NCBI GenBank assembly: GCA_016209015.1
Contig: JACQWY010000021.1
Location: 124,001 to 188,000 of the forward strand
DNA from: Gammaproteobacteria bacterium
GTDB taxonomy: Bacteria; Pseudomonadota; Gammaproteobacteria; Ga0077536
Direction: 5' to 3'
DNA: 64,000 nucleotides
Shown here in pieces: positions 54,766 to 62,868 of this stretch. How positions within the stretch are numbered: position 1 is the first letter of the stretch; the number at the start of each line of letters is the position of its first letter. The notes below the pieces were generated by a model, which did not search any database, was not told where the DNA came from, and worked only from the letters and a program-made list of their open reading frames with translations. A program made the position numbers and the translations under genes.

Positions 54766-55605
54766 ATGGATACGCGAGTCAATACAGTCGCCGCGGGCGC
54801 GCCCGTTCTGCCGCTCGCCGGTCAGCGGGCGCTCGTCACGGGCGCGAGCTCCGGCATCGGTGCCGGCGTGGCGCGCGCGCTCGCCGCCGCCGGCGCGACG
54901 GTCGTCCTGAATTACGTCGGCCCGGACGGCGCGGCGCGCGGCATCGTGCACGACATCGTCGAAACCGGTGGCGAGGCGCTCGCGGTCGAGGCCGACGTCA
55001 GCGACGAGGCCGCAGTGCGCGCGATGTTTCGCGAGATGTTCGACGCGTTCGGCAGCATCGACATTCTCGTCAACAACGCCGGCCTGCAGCGCGACGCGTC
55101 CATCGTCGAGATGTCGCTCGCCGACTGGCGGCGCGTGATCGATGTCAACCTCACGGGACAGTTCCTGTGCGCCCGCGAGGCGGCGCGCGAGTTCGTGCGG
55201 CGTGGCGTGATACCCGATGTCTCGAATTCGGCCGGCAAGATCATCTGCATCTCTTCCGTGCACGACGTCATCCCGTGGGCCGGCCACGCGAATTACGCGG
55301 CGTCGAAGGGCGGCGTCCAGATGTTGATGAAGACGCTGGCCCAGGAGCTCGCCGTGCATCGCGTGCGCGTGAACGGCATCTCGCCGGGCGCGATCAAGAC
55401 GCCCATCAATCACAGTTCGTGGTCGACGCCCGAGAAGGAGAGCGCGCTGCTGCAGCTCATTCCCTACGGTCGCGTCGGTGAAACGGCGGATGTCGCGCGC
55501 GCGGCGGTATGGCTCGCCTCGGATCATTCGGACTACGTCACGGGCGCGACGCTCTACGTCGACGGCGGCATGACGCTCTATCCCGGTTTCGAGAAGGGGG
55601 GCTAG
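54766..55605 (+). CDS. Short-chain dehydrogenase/reductase, glucose 1-dehydrogenase-like
   Basis: A 279-residue classical SDR: cofactor motif TGASSGIGAGVARALA, NNAG (ILVNNAGLQRDASIVEMS), catalytic Ser (CISSVHDVIPWAGH) and Y-x3-K (NYAASKGGVQMLMKTLAQEL), ending DGGMTLYPGF. The overall sequence resembles glucose 1-dehydrogenases, which fits the sugar-processing genes further on. Nine bases separate it from the DoxX gene, so it is probably in the sigma-54-controlled transcript. Substrate uncertain. Confidence 0.9.
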   Translation: MDTRVNTVAAGAPVLPLAGQRALVTGASSGIGAGVARALAAAGATVVLNYVGPDGAARGIVHDIVETGGEALAVEADVSDEAAVRAMFREMFDAFGSIDILVNNAGLQRDASIVEMSLADWRRVIDVNLTGQFLCAREAAREFVRRGVIPDVSNSAGKIICISSVHDVIPWAGHANYAASKGGVQMLMKTLAQELAVHRVRVNGISPGAIKTPINHSSWSTPEKESALLQLIPYGRVGETADVARAAVWLASDHSDYVTGATLYVDGGMTLYPGFEKGG

Positions 55606-55608
55606 ACC

Positions 55609-56646
55609 ATGCGCGGCAGACGCACACGGCTTCCTGCGCGCCGCGGACCTGCGGCGGATACGCTGGCCTTCGCGCTCGCGTTCGTCATCGCGCTCCTCGC
55701 CGGGGCCGCCGAGGCCGCACGCGATGCGGACGGTCTGCCGCCCGGCGAGACGGCCTGGTGGCCGAGCCGCTACGGCGCGGACGACGAACGCGGCACGCTG
55801 AACGAGATCGCGCCCGCGGTCGTCGCGGCGGCGGCGGCGCTCGTGGTCACCGGCGAAGTCGTCGATCTCGGCCGCGTGCTCGACGCGCGCGTGCCGAAAT
55901 TCCCGGGACGCTACTGGCACCAGACGCTCGACGTCACGCCGCACTTCGCGAACCTGCGCCGCGAGAACGCGGGTCCGTACGGCTGGGGGCGCAATCACAT
56001 CAACTGGATCACCGAGAGCCAGACCGGCACGTTTCAGGTCGGGACGCAGCTCGACTCGATCGGCCACATCCAGATCGGCGATCGCTTCTACAACGGCTGG
56101 CGCACGCGCGATCTCGTCGATGCCTCCGGCCTCCTGCGGCTCGGCATCGAGACGGTGCCGCCGATCGTCACGCGCGGCGTGCTCGTCGACGTCGCGGCCT
56201 ACAAGGGCGTCGCGCGTCTCGAACGCGGCTATGTCATCACCGTCGCGGACGTCGAAGGCGCGCTCGCGAAAGAGGGCGTGCGCATCCGCGCCGGCGATGC
56301 GGTGCTGATCCACACCGGCTGGGGCGCATTGTGGGGCCGCGACGATGCGGCCTTCCTCGACGGCGAGCCCGGTGCCGGCCTCGCGGTCGTGGAATGGCTC
56401 TACGCGCAGCGCATCGCGCTCACCGGCGCGGACACCTGGAGCTACGGGCCCGTGCCCGGCGAGGACGCGGCGCGGCCGTTCCTCGTGCCGCAGACGATGT
56501 ACGTGCGCATGGGGCTGTTCGGTCTCGAGAACCTCGCGACCGAGGCGCTCGCCGGGCGCAAGCGTTACGAATTCATGTTCGTGCTGACCCATGCGAAGAC
56601 GCGCGGCTCGACGGCGGCCGTGATTGCGCCGGCCGCGGTGTTCTGA
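55609..56646 (+). CDS. Secreted cyclase-family (kynurenine formamidase-like) hydrolase
   Basis: A 345-residue protein with a hydrophobic signal segment (TLAFALAFVIALLAGAAEAA) after a basic N-terminus. The cyclase-family metal motif normally reads H-x-G-T-H-x-D-x3-H; here the segment is FQVGTQLDSIGHIQIGDRFY, so both first His residues are replaced by Gln-like residues while Asp and the later His stay. Other family features are VIHTGWGALWGRDD-like AVLIHTGWGALWGRDDAAFL and TGADTWSYGPVP. It starts three bases after the SDR stop. The altered motif suggests changed metal use. Function unknown. Confidence 0.82.
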   Translation: MRGRRTRLPARRGPAADTLAFALAFVIALLAGAAEAARDADGLPPGETAWWPSRYGADDERGTLNEIAPAVVAAAAALVVTGEVVDLGRVLDARVPKFPGRYWHQTLDVTPHFANLRRENAGPYGWGRNHINWITESQTGTFQVGTQLDSIGHIQIGDRFYNGWRTRDLVDASGLLRLGIETVPPIVTRGVLVDVAAYKGVARLERGYVITVADVEGALAKEGVRIRAGDAVLIHTGWGALWGRDDAAFLDGEPGAGLAVVEWLYAQRIALTGADTWSYGPVPGEDAARPFLVPQTMYVRMGLFGLENLATEALAGRKRYEFMFVLTHAKTRGSTAAVIAPAAVF

Positions 56647-56660
56647 GCGTGGATGCGACG

Positions 56661-58103
56661 ATGGAGGATGCGGCAGTGAACGAACGTTACGACGACATCA
56701 TCGTGGGCTCCGGTGCGGGCGGTGCGGCGGCGGCCTACGGCCTCGCGCGCCAGGGCCGGCGGGTACTGATCCTGGAGAAGGGCGCCGCGCTGCCGGAGGA
56801 CGGCAGCACGCTCGACGTGGAGCGCGTGATCCGGCGCGGCGCGTTCAAGAGCACGGAGCGCTGGCTCGACGGTGCGGGCCGCACGTTCGTGCCGGAAGAA
56901 TATTTCAATCTCGGCGGCAAGACGCGCTGGTACGGCGCGGCACTGCTGCGCTTCGCGCCGGAGGAATTCGAAGCCGACGCCGCGTACGGGGCGCTGCCCT
57001 GGCCGATCGCCTATCGCGATCTCGCGCCGTATTACGCAGAGGCCGAGGCACTGCTCGGCGTGCGCGAGTTCCCGATAGAGCCCGATCTCCGCGCGCTGCT
57101 CAATCGCCTCGACGGGCGCTGGCAGAGCGCGCCACTGCCGCTCGCGCTCGCGGCCGGCATCATCGACGACGAGCACGAAGCGCGGCACTTCGACGGCTTC
57201 GCGTCCGGGCGCGGTCTGAAAGCGGACGCCGTCTCCGCCCTGCTCGCGCGCATCGCCTCCCTGCCTAACGTCACGTTGCGCACGGCGAGTGCCGTCACCG
57301 CGCTGCTGCCCGATCCGACGGATGCCCGCGGCGTCGCCGGCGTGTGCGTCGGCAACGAAGCCGTGTCCGGCGAACGCGTGCTGCTCGCGGCCGGTGCGCT
57401 GCATTCGCCGCGTCTGCTCGCGGACTATCTCGAGCGCACGGGACTCGCGAGGGCCCTGCCCGCCGCACGCCAGGTCGGTCGCTACTTCAAGCGCCATCTG
57501 CTGACGGCCGTGCTCGCGTTCGGCCCGCGGCGATCGGAGGACCGCTTACGCAAGACCGTGCTGCTGAGCGCGGAGGCGTTTCCCCACAGCACCGTCCAGC
57601 CGCTCGGTTTCGGCGGCGACGTGCTGTCGACGCTCCTGCCGGGCTTCCTGCCCGCACCGCTCGCCCGCCTGCTCGGCGCGCATGCCTACGGCTTCTTTCT
57701 GCAGACCGAGGACGGCTCGGATACGCGCAACCAGGTCCGCGTCGCGAACGGCGGCGGTCATCCGGAGCTCGACTACGACGCGGCACGCACGCCGGCCGCG
57801 CTCGCCGAGCACCGGCGCTTCGTCGCGGCGTTCCGTCGCGCGTTGTTCGCCGCGGGTTCCCCGAACGGTGCGCGCACCATACCGCTCGCCGGCACGGCCC
57901 ATGCCTGCGGCACGCTGGCCGCCGGGGACGATCCGGCGCGCTCCGTGGTCGATGCGGACGGCCGCGTGCACGGGCTCGCGAATCTCCACGTCGTCGACGG
58001 CAGCGTGCTCGCCCGTTCGAGCCGCGTGAATCCCTCACTCACGATCTACGCCTGGGCGCTGCGCGTCGCGGCCGGCCTCGGCGCACGAGGTGTCTGCACA
58101 TGA
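56661..58103 (+). CDS. GMC-family FAD oxidoreductase
   Basis: A 480-residue protein from ATG at 56661 (a GTG at 56649 is possible). FAD motif IIVGSGAGGAAAAYGLARQG and the GMC C-terminal block HVVDGSVLARSSRVNPSLTI are clear, with the active-site His in GTAHACGTLAAGDDP. Members oxidise sugars and alcohols, often passing electrons to a membrane cytochrome. No cytochrome subunit is encoded nearby. Its stop overlaps the start of the debranching enzyme gene (ATGA). Likely substrate is a sugar or sugar alcohol given the neighbours. Confidence 0.9.
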   Translation: MEDAAVNERYDDIIVGSGAGGAAAAYGLARQGRRVLILEKGAALPEDGSTLDVERVIRRGAFKSTERWLDGAGRTFVPEEYFNLGGKTRWYGAALLRFAPEEFEADAAYGALPWPIAYRDLAPYYAEAEALLGVREFPIEPDLRALLNRLDGRWQSAPLPLALAAGIIDDEHEARHFDGFASGRGLKADAVSALLARIASLPNVTLRTASAVTALLPDPTDARGVAGVCVGNEAVSGERVLLAAGALHSPRLLADYLERTGLARALPAARQVGRYFKRHLLTAVLAFGPRRSEDRLRKTVLLSAEAFPHSTVQPLGFGGDVLSTLLPGFLPAPLARLLGAHAYGFFLQTEDGSDTRNQVRVANGGGHPELDYDAARTPAALAEHRRFVAAFRRALFAAGSPNGARTIPLAGTAHACGTLAAGDDPARSVVDADGRVHGLANLHVVDGSVLARSSRVNPSLTIYAWALRVAAGLGARGVCT

Positions 58104-60148
58104 ACGATACCCACGTCATCCGTTTCGGCCGTGCGATCTGCGGCGATCTCGACGCGGCGGCGCGCCGCGAATGGTGGCTTGCGAACGGCCGCGGCGCCTA
58201 TGCCGCGGGCACGATCTCGCACACGCTCACCCGGCGCTACCACGGCCTGCTCGTCGCGCCCGTCGTGCCGCCGCTCGGACGAATGCTCGTGTTCGCGAAG
58301 GCCGACGCGACGCTCGAGATCGACGGCCGCGCGCTGCCCTTGTTCACGAACCGCTGGAGCGACGGCGCGATCGATCCGCGTGGTCATGTGCACATCGAGT
58401 CCTTCGAGCTCGACGGCCGCATCCCCGTCTGGCGCTATGCGTTCGGCGGCGCGACGCTCGAGCAGCGGATTTGGATGGAGCAGGGCGCGAACACGGTCTA
58501 CGTCGCGTTCCGGCTCGCAGGTGCGCCACCGGCCGCGGCGACGCTCGAGCTGCGCCTGCTCGTCAATGCGCGCGATCATCACGGCGAGACGACACACCGG
58601 GACGTCCTGCCCGAGATCGTCGCGGATCCCGCGCTCGGCAGCCTCGCGCTCCGGCACGCCGGGGCGCCGGAATTCAGCCTGCGCTTCCTCGCACGAGGCG
58701 GGGCGATCGCGCCCGACCGCACCTGGTATCGCAACTTCGATCTCGCGCTCGAACGCGAACGCGGACTGCCGGCGAGCGACAGCCATCTCTGCGTCGGCGC
58801 AGCGAGGCTCGATCTCGGCTTCGGCGACTGGGTCGGCATCGTCGCGAGCACCGAATGCGAAGCGAGCCCCTATCTTTCGGAGGCCCTGCGGCGGGCCCGC
58901 GTGCGCGACACCTCGGCCCTGCGCCGTGTCGAAGTCCTGGTACCGGAGATGCGCCGCGCGCCGCCCTGGATCAAGCGTCTCGCGCTCGCCGCGGAGGACT
59001 TCGTGTTCGCCCGCCCGTTGCCGGACTTCCCGGACGGCGTCTCCGTGATCGCGGGCTATCCCTGGTTCGGCGACTGGGGGCGCGACGCCATGATCGCGCT
59101 GCCGGGTCTGCTGCTCGCGACGGGCCGCTACGAGACCGCGCGCCGCATCCTCGAGACGTTCGCGCGCTTCGTCGATCGCGGCATGCTGCCGAACGTGTTC
59201 CCCGCCGCGGGCGCGGTGCCGGAGTACAACACGGTGGACGCGGCGCTCTGGTACGTCGAAGCGTGGCGCGCGTGGTTCGAATGCACGGGCGACCGTCGCA
59301 CGCTCGCCGCGAATTTCACGGTGCTCGGGGACATCGTCGCGGCCTATCGCGCCGGCACGCGACACGGCATCGGCGTCGATCCGGCCGACGGCCTGCTGCG
59401 TGCCGGCGAGCGCGGCGTGCAGCTCACGTGGATGGACGCGAAGCTCGGCGACCGGGTCGTCACGCCCCGGCTCGGCAAGCCCGTCGAGATCAACGCGCTG
59501 TGGTACAACGCGCTCGCCACGATGGCGGAGCTCGCCGAGTGCCTCGGCCGCGAAGATCGTTCGTATCGTGAGGACGCGGCGCGCGTGAAGAGCGCTTTCC
59601 GCCGTTTCGATCGCGCGGACGCGGGCCTCTACGACGTCATCGACGGCCCGGACGGCGATGACGCCGCGATGCGTCCGAATCAGATCCTCGCCGCAAGCCT
59701 GCATCACTCGCCGCTCGATCCGGCGCGGCGCCGCGCGGTCGTCGCGGAGTGCGCCGCGGAGTTGCTGTGCTCGCATGGTCTGCGTTCGCTCTCGCCGCGC
59801 GATCCGGCTTATCGCGGCCGTTACGAAGGCGGCGTCGCAGCGCGCGATTCGTCCTATCACCAGGGGCCGGTGTGGCCGTGGCTGCTCGCGCACTTCATCC
59901 GCGCGGAGCTTGCGGTGACGGGCGACGTGGCAGCCGCGAAAGCGCGGCTCGCGCCGCTCGGCGATCATCTCGCGGACGCCGGGCTCGGTACGGTGAGCGA
60001 AATCTTCGACGGCGATCCGCCGCACGCGGCGCGCGGTGCGCCGGCCCAGGCCTGGTCGGTCGCGGCCGCGCTCGAAGCGTGGTGGCGCATCACGCAGGCC
60101 GAAGCGGCGGCGGACGCGCCCGTGCGCTTCGCGGGAGGTGCGGCATGA
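58100..60148 (+). CDS. Amylo-alpha-1,6-glucosidase, glycogen debranching-type
   Basis: A 682-residue enzyme with an N-terminal bacterial/archaeal GDE domain (EWWLANGRGAYAAGTISHTL, TRRYHGLLVAP) and an (alpha/alpha)6-barrel catalytic domain (IAGYPWFGDWGRDAMIALPG; PEYNTVDAALWYVEAWRAWF; VQLTWMDAKLGDRVVTPRLG; QGPVWPWLLAHFIRAEL). Catalytic acids lie in the WGRD and related loops. It hydrolyses alpha-1,6 branches of glycogen-like glucans. No signal peptide. Coupled to the GMC gene before and the glucosidase after, both by four-base overlaps. Confidence 0.92.
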   Translation: MNDTHVIRFGRAICGDLDAAARREWWLANGRGAYAAGTISHTLTRRYHGLLVAPVVPPLGRMLVFAKADATLEIDGRALPLFTNRWSDGAIDPRGHVHIESFELDGRIPVWRYAFGGATLEQRIWMEQGANTVYVAFRLAGAPPAAATLELRLLVNARDHHGETTHRDVLPEIVADPALGSLALRHAGAPEFSLRFLARGGAIAPDRTWYRNFDLALERERGLPASDSHLCVGAARLDLGFGDWVGIVASTECEASPYLSEALRRARVRDTSALRRVEVLVPEMRRAPPWIKRLALAAEDFVFARPLPDFPDGVSVIAGYPWFGDWGRDAMIALPGLLLATGRYETARRILETFARFVDRGMLPNVFPAAGAVPEYNTVDAALWYVEAWRAWFECTGDRRTLAANFTVLGDIVAAYRAGTRHGIGVDPADGLLRAGERGVQLTWMDAKLGDRVVTPRLGKPVEINALWYNALATMAELAECLGREDRSYREDAARVKSAFRRFDRADAGLYDVIDGPDGDDAAMRPNQILAASLHHSPLDPARRRAVVAECAAELLCSHGLRSLSPRDPAYRGRYEGGVAARDSSYHQGPVWPWLLAHFIRAELAVTGDVAAAKARLAPLGDHLADAGLGTVSEIFDGDPPHAARGAPAQAWSVAAALEAWWRITQAEAAADAPVRFAGGAA

Positions 60149-62868
60149 ACGCCGTGCAGCGCATCCCGAACGCCGAGCGTCAGCGTCTCGAGCGCGCCCG
60201 CCAGGGCGAGGAGAACTGGCGGCTGTGGGGACCGTATCTCGCGGAGCGCGCCTGGGGCACGGTACGCGAGGACTACAGCGCCCACGGCAGCGCCTGGGAG
60301 TATTTCGATCACGATCAGGCCCGCTCGCGCGTTTATCGCTGGAACGAAGACGGCCTCGGCGGGATCTCCGACGACCAGCAGCGCCTGTGCTTCGCGCTCG
60401 CGCTGTGGAACGGCCGCGATCCGATCCTGAAGGAGCGCGCTTTCGGCCTCACCGGCAATCAGGGCAACCACGGCGAGGACGTGAAGGAGTGCTACTTCTA
60501 CCTCGATGCGACGCCGAGCCACAGCTATCTGCGTCATCTCTACAAGTATCCGCAGGCCGCTTATCCCTATGCGGAGCTCGTCGCCGGCAACGCCGCGCGC
60601 GGCCGCGCCGATCCGCCGCTCTCGCTCGTCGACACGGGGGTGTTCGCCGAGGACCGCTACTTCGACGTCGAGATCCATTACGCGAAGCGCGGACCGACGA
60701 CGATCTTCGTGCGCATCGTCGCGACGAACCGCGGGCCGGAAGCCGCGCCGCTGCATCTCGTGCCGCAGCTCTGGTTCCGCAACACCTGGCGCTGGGGCGG
60801 TGCCGGCGTGCAGCCGGTGATCGCCGCGCGCGAGCCGCTTCCGGGCACGGCCTGGGCCGTCACCGCGAGCCACGAGACGCTCGGCAGCTACACGCTCGCC
60901 GGCCGGCAGCGTGCGGCGCTGCTGTTCACGGACAACGAATCGAACGGCGAGCGGCTGTGGGGCAGTCCGAACGCCTCACCCTACGTCAAGGACGCATTCC
61001 ATCGTCACATCGTGGGCGGCGAGAACGACGCGGTGAATCCCGCGTTGCAGGGCACGAAGTGCGGCGCCTGGTACGCGCGCAGCGTCGATGCGGGACAGTC
61101 GATCGAGCTCGAGCTCGTGCTCGCCGCCGACCTGCCCGCGCTGCCGTTCGAGGCGACGAACGCCGTGTTCGCCCGCGCGCGCAGCGAAGCGGACGTCTTC
61201 TACGACGAGCTCCTGCCCGAGGCCGGCGCCGAGGATCACCAGATCCTGCGTCAGGCGCTCGCGGGCATGATCTGGTGCAAGCAGTTCTTCCATTACGACG
61301 TCGGGCGCTGGCTCGAAGGCGACGCCGTGCCGCCGCCGGGTTCACGCAAACGAGGGCGCAACACCGCCTGGCGGCATCTGCGCGCGGCTGCCGTGATGTC
61401 CATGCCGGATGCCTGGGAATACCCGTGGTTCGCGTCCTGGGATCTCGCGTATCACTGCGCCGCGCTCGCGCTCGTCGACGTCGACTTCGCGAAGGACCAG
61501 ATCGAGCTCGTGCTGAAGGAGACGTTCCTGCATCCGAACGGCCAGATCCCCGCTTACGAGTGGGCGTTCGGCGATGCGAATCCGCCCGTCCACGCCCTGG
61601 GTGCGCTGAAGGTGTTCCGTGCCGAACGCGTGCAGCGCGGCAGCGGCGATTTCAACTTCCTGCAGCGCGTCTTCCACAAGCTGCTCATGAACTACGCGTG
61701 GTGGATCAACCGCAAGGACACGGACGGCAACAACGTCTTCGAAGGCGGCTTCCTCGGTCTCGACAACATCTCCGTGTTCGATCGCTCGCAGCCGCTGCCG
61801 GCGGGCTTCCGCTTGAAGCAGAGCGACGCGACGGGCTGGATGGCGATGTTCGCCCTGAACATGACGATGATGGCGCTCGAGCTCGCCGCCGCGGATCGCG
61901 ATTACGAGGAGGTCGCGATCCAGACCTACGAGCAGTTCATGGCGATCGCGAACTCCATCGCGGGCAACAACGGCACGGGGCTCTCGCTGTGGGACCCCGA
62001 CGGCGGCTTCTTCAAGGATCTCGTGCTCGCGCCCGACGGCCGCCACTATCGCATCGACGTCTATTCCTGGGTCGGCCTCATTCCGATCTTCGCCTGCGAA
62101 GTGCTCGACGAGCGCCTGCTCGCGAACGTGCCGCGCTTCAGGGCCGTGATCGAGCAGCACGTCGGCGGGCACTTCCAGGGCCACTGGTACGTCTCCGCCT
62201 GCCCGGGCCGCGTCAACGCGCGCGGCGAACGCCTGCTCGCACTCGTCGACGAGGACAAGCTCGTACAGATCCTCGCCCGCGTCCTCGATGCCGGGCAGTT
62301 CTTCTCGCCCTATGGCGTGCGCAGCGTCTCGCGTGTCCACGCCGGGTACCGCAGTCTCGGCAGCATTCCCGGGCTCGGCGAGACGACGATCGAATACGTG
62401 CCGGGCGAATCGAACTCGGGCCTGTTCGGCGGCAATTCGAACTGGCGCGGTCCGGTGTGGATGCCGACGAACTACACGCTCGTCCAGGCGCTCGAGAAAT
62501 TCCATCGCTTCTTCGGCGAGACGCTGAAGATCCCCGTGCCCGAGCTCGGCGGGCGTCCGTGCACGCTCGGCGAAATCGCGACGCTGATCGCCGAGCGTCT
62601 CGTCGACATCTTCCGCCGCGACGCGCAGGGCCTGCGGCCGGTGTTCCCCGCCGACAGTCCGCTGCAGCACGACCCGGCGTGGCGCGATCTGCTGCTCTTC
62701 CCCGAGTACTTCCACGGCGAGACGGGGCAGGGTCTCGGCGCTCAGCACCAGACCGGCTGGACCGGGCTCGTCGCGAATCTCGTGATGCGACGCTATCGCC
62801 GCGACATCCCCGAGATCTGGCGCGCCGCGCCGCATGCCGCCGCCGCGGAGGTGCGTCATGCAGGCTGA
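60145..62868 (+). CDS. GH63-like glucosidase (MGH1-type)
   Basis: A 907-residue glycosidase. The N-terminal beta domain (NWRLWGPYLAERAWGTVRED; YSAHGSAWEYFDHDQARSRV) and C-terminal (alpha/alpha)6 barrel (YPWFASWDLAYHCAALALVD; YEWAFGDANPPVHALG; NSGLFGGNSNWRGPVWMPTN) are those of GH63/MGH1 mannosyl- or glucosyl-glycerate-type hydrolases. The Asp and Glu of the WDLAYH and YEWAFGD segments are probably catalytic. It overlaps the debranching gene by four bases and the MFS gene by eleven. Together the two enzymes should break down a branched glucan or a compatible solute. Confidence 0.88.
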   Translation: MNAVQRIPNAERQRLERARQGEENWRLWGPYLAERAWGTVREDYSAHGSAWEYFDHDQARSRVYRWNEDGLGGISDDQQRLCFALALWNGRDPILKERAFGLTGNQGNHGEDVKECYFYLDATPSHSYLRHLYKYPQAAYPYAELVAGNAARGRADPPLSLVDTGVFAEDRYFDVEIHYAKRGPTTIFVRIVATNRGPEAAPLHLVPQLWFRNTWRWGGAGVQPVIAAREPLPGTAWAVTASHETLGSYTLAGRQRAALLFTDNESNGERLWGSPNASPYVKDAFHRHIVGGENDAVNPALQGTKCGAWYARSVDAGQSIELELVLAADLPALPFEATNAVFARARSEADVFYDELLPEAGAEDHQILRQALAGMIWCKQFFHYDVGRWLEGDAVPPPGSRKRGRNTAWRHLRAAAVMSMPDAWEYPWFASWDLAYHCAALALVDVDFAKDQIELVLKETFLHPNGQIPAYEWAFGDANPPVHALGALKVFRAERVQRGSGDFNFLQRVFHKLLMNYAWWINRKDTDGNNVFEGGFLGLDNISVFDRSQPLPAGFRLKQSDATGWMAMFALNMTMMALELAAADRDYEEVAIQTYEQFMAIANSIAGNNGTGLSLWDPDGGFFKDLVLAPDGRHYRIDVYSWVGLIPIFACEVLDERLLANVPRFRAVIEQHVGGHFQGHWYVSACPGRVNARGERLLALVDEDKLVQILARVLDAGQFFSPYGVRSVSRVHAGYRSLGSIPGLGETTIEYVPGESNSGLFGGNSNWRGPVWMPTNYTLVQALEKFHRFFGETLKIPVPELGGRPCTLGEIATLIAERLVDIFRRDAQGLRPVFPADSPLQHDPAWRDLLLFPEYFHGETGQGLGAQHQTGWTGLVANLVMRRYRRDIPEIWRAAPHAAAAEVRHAG

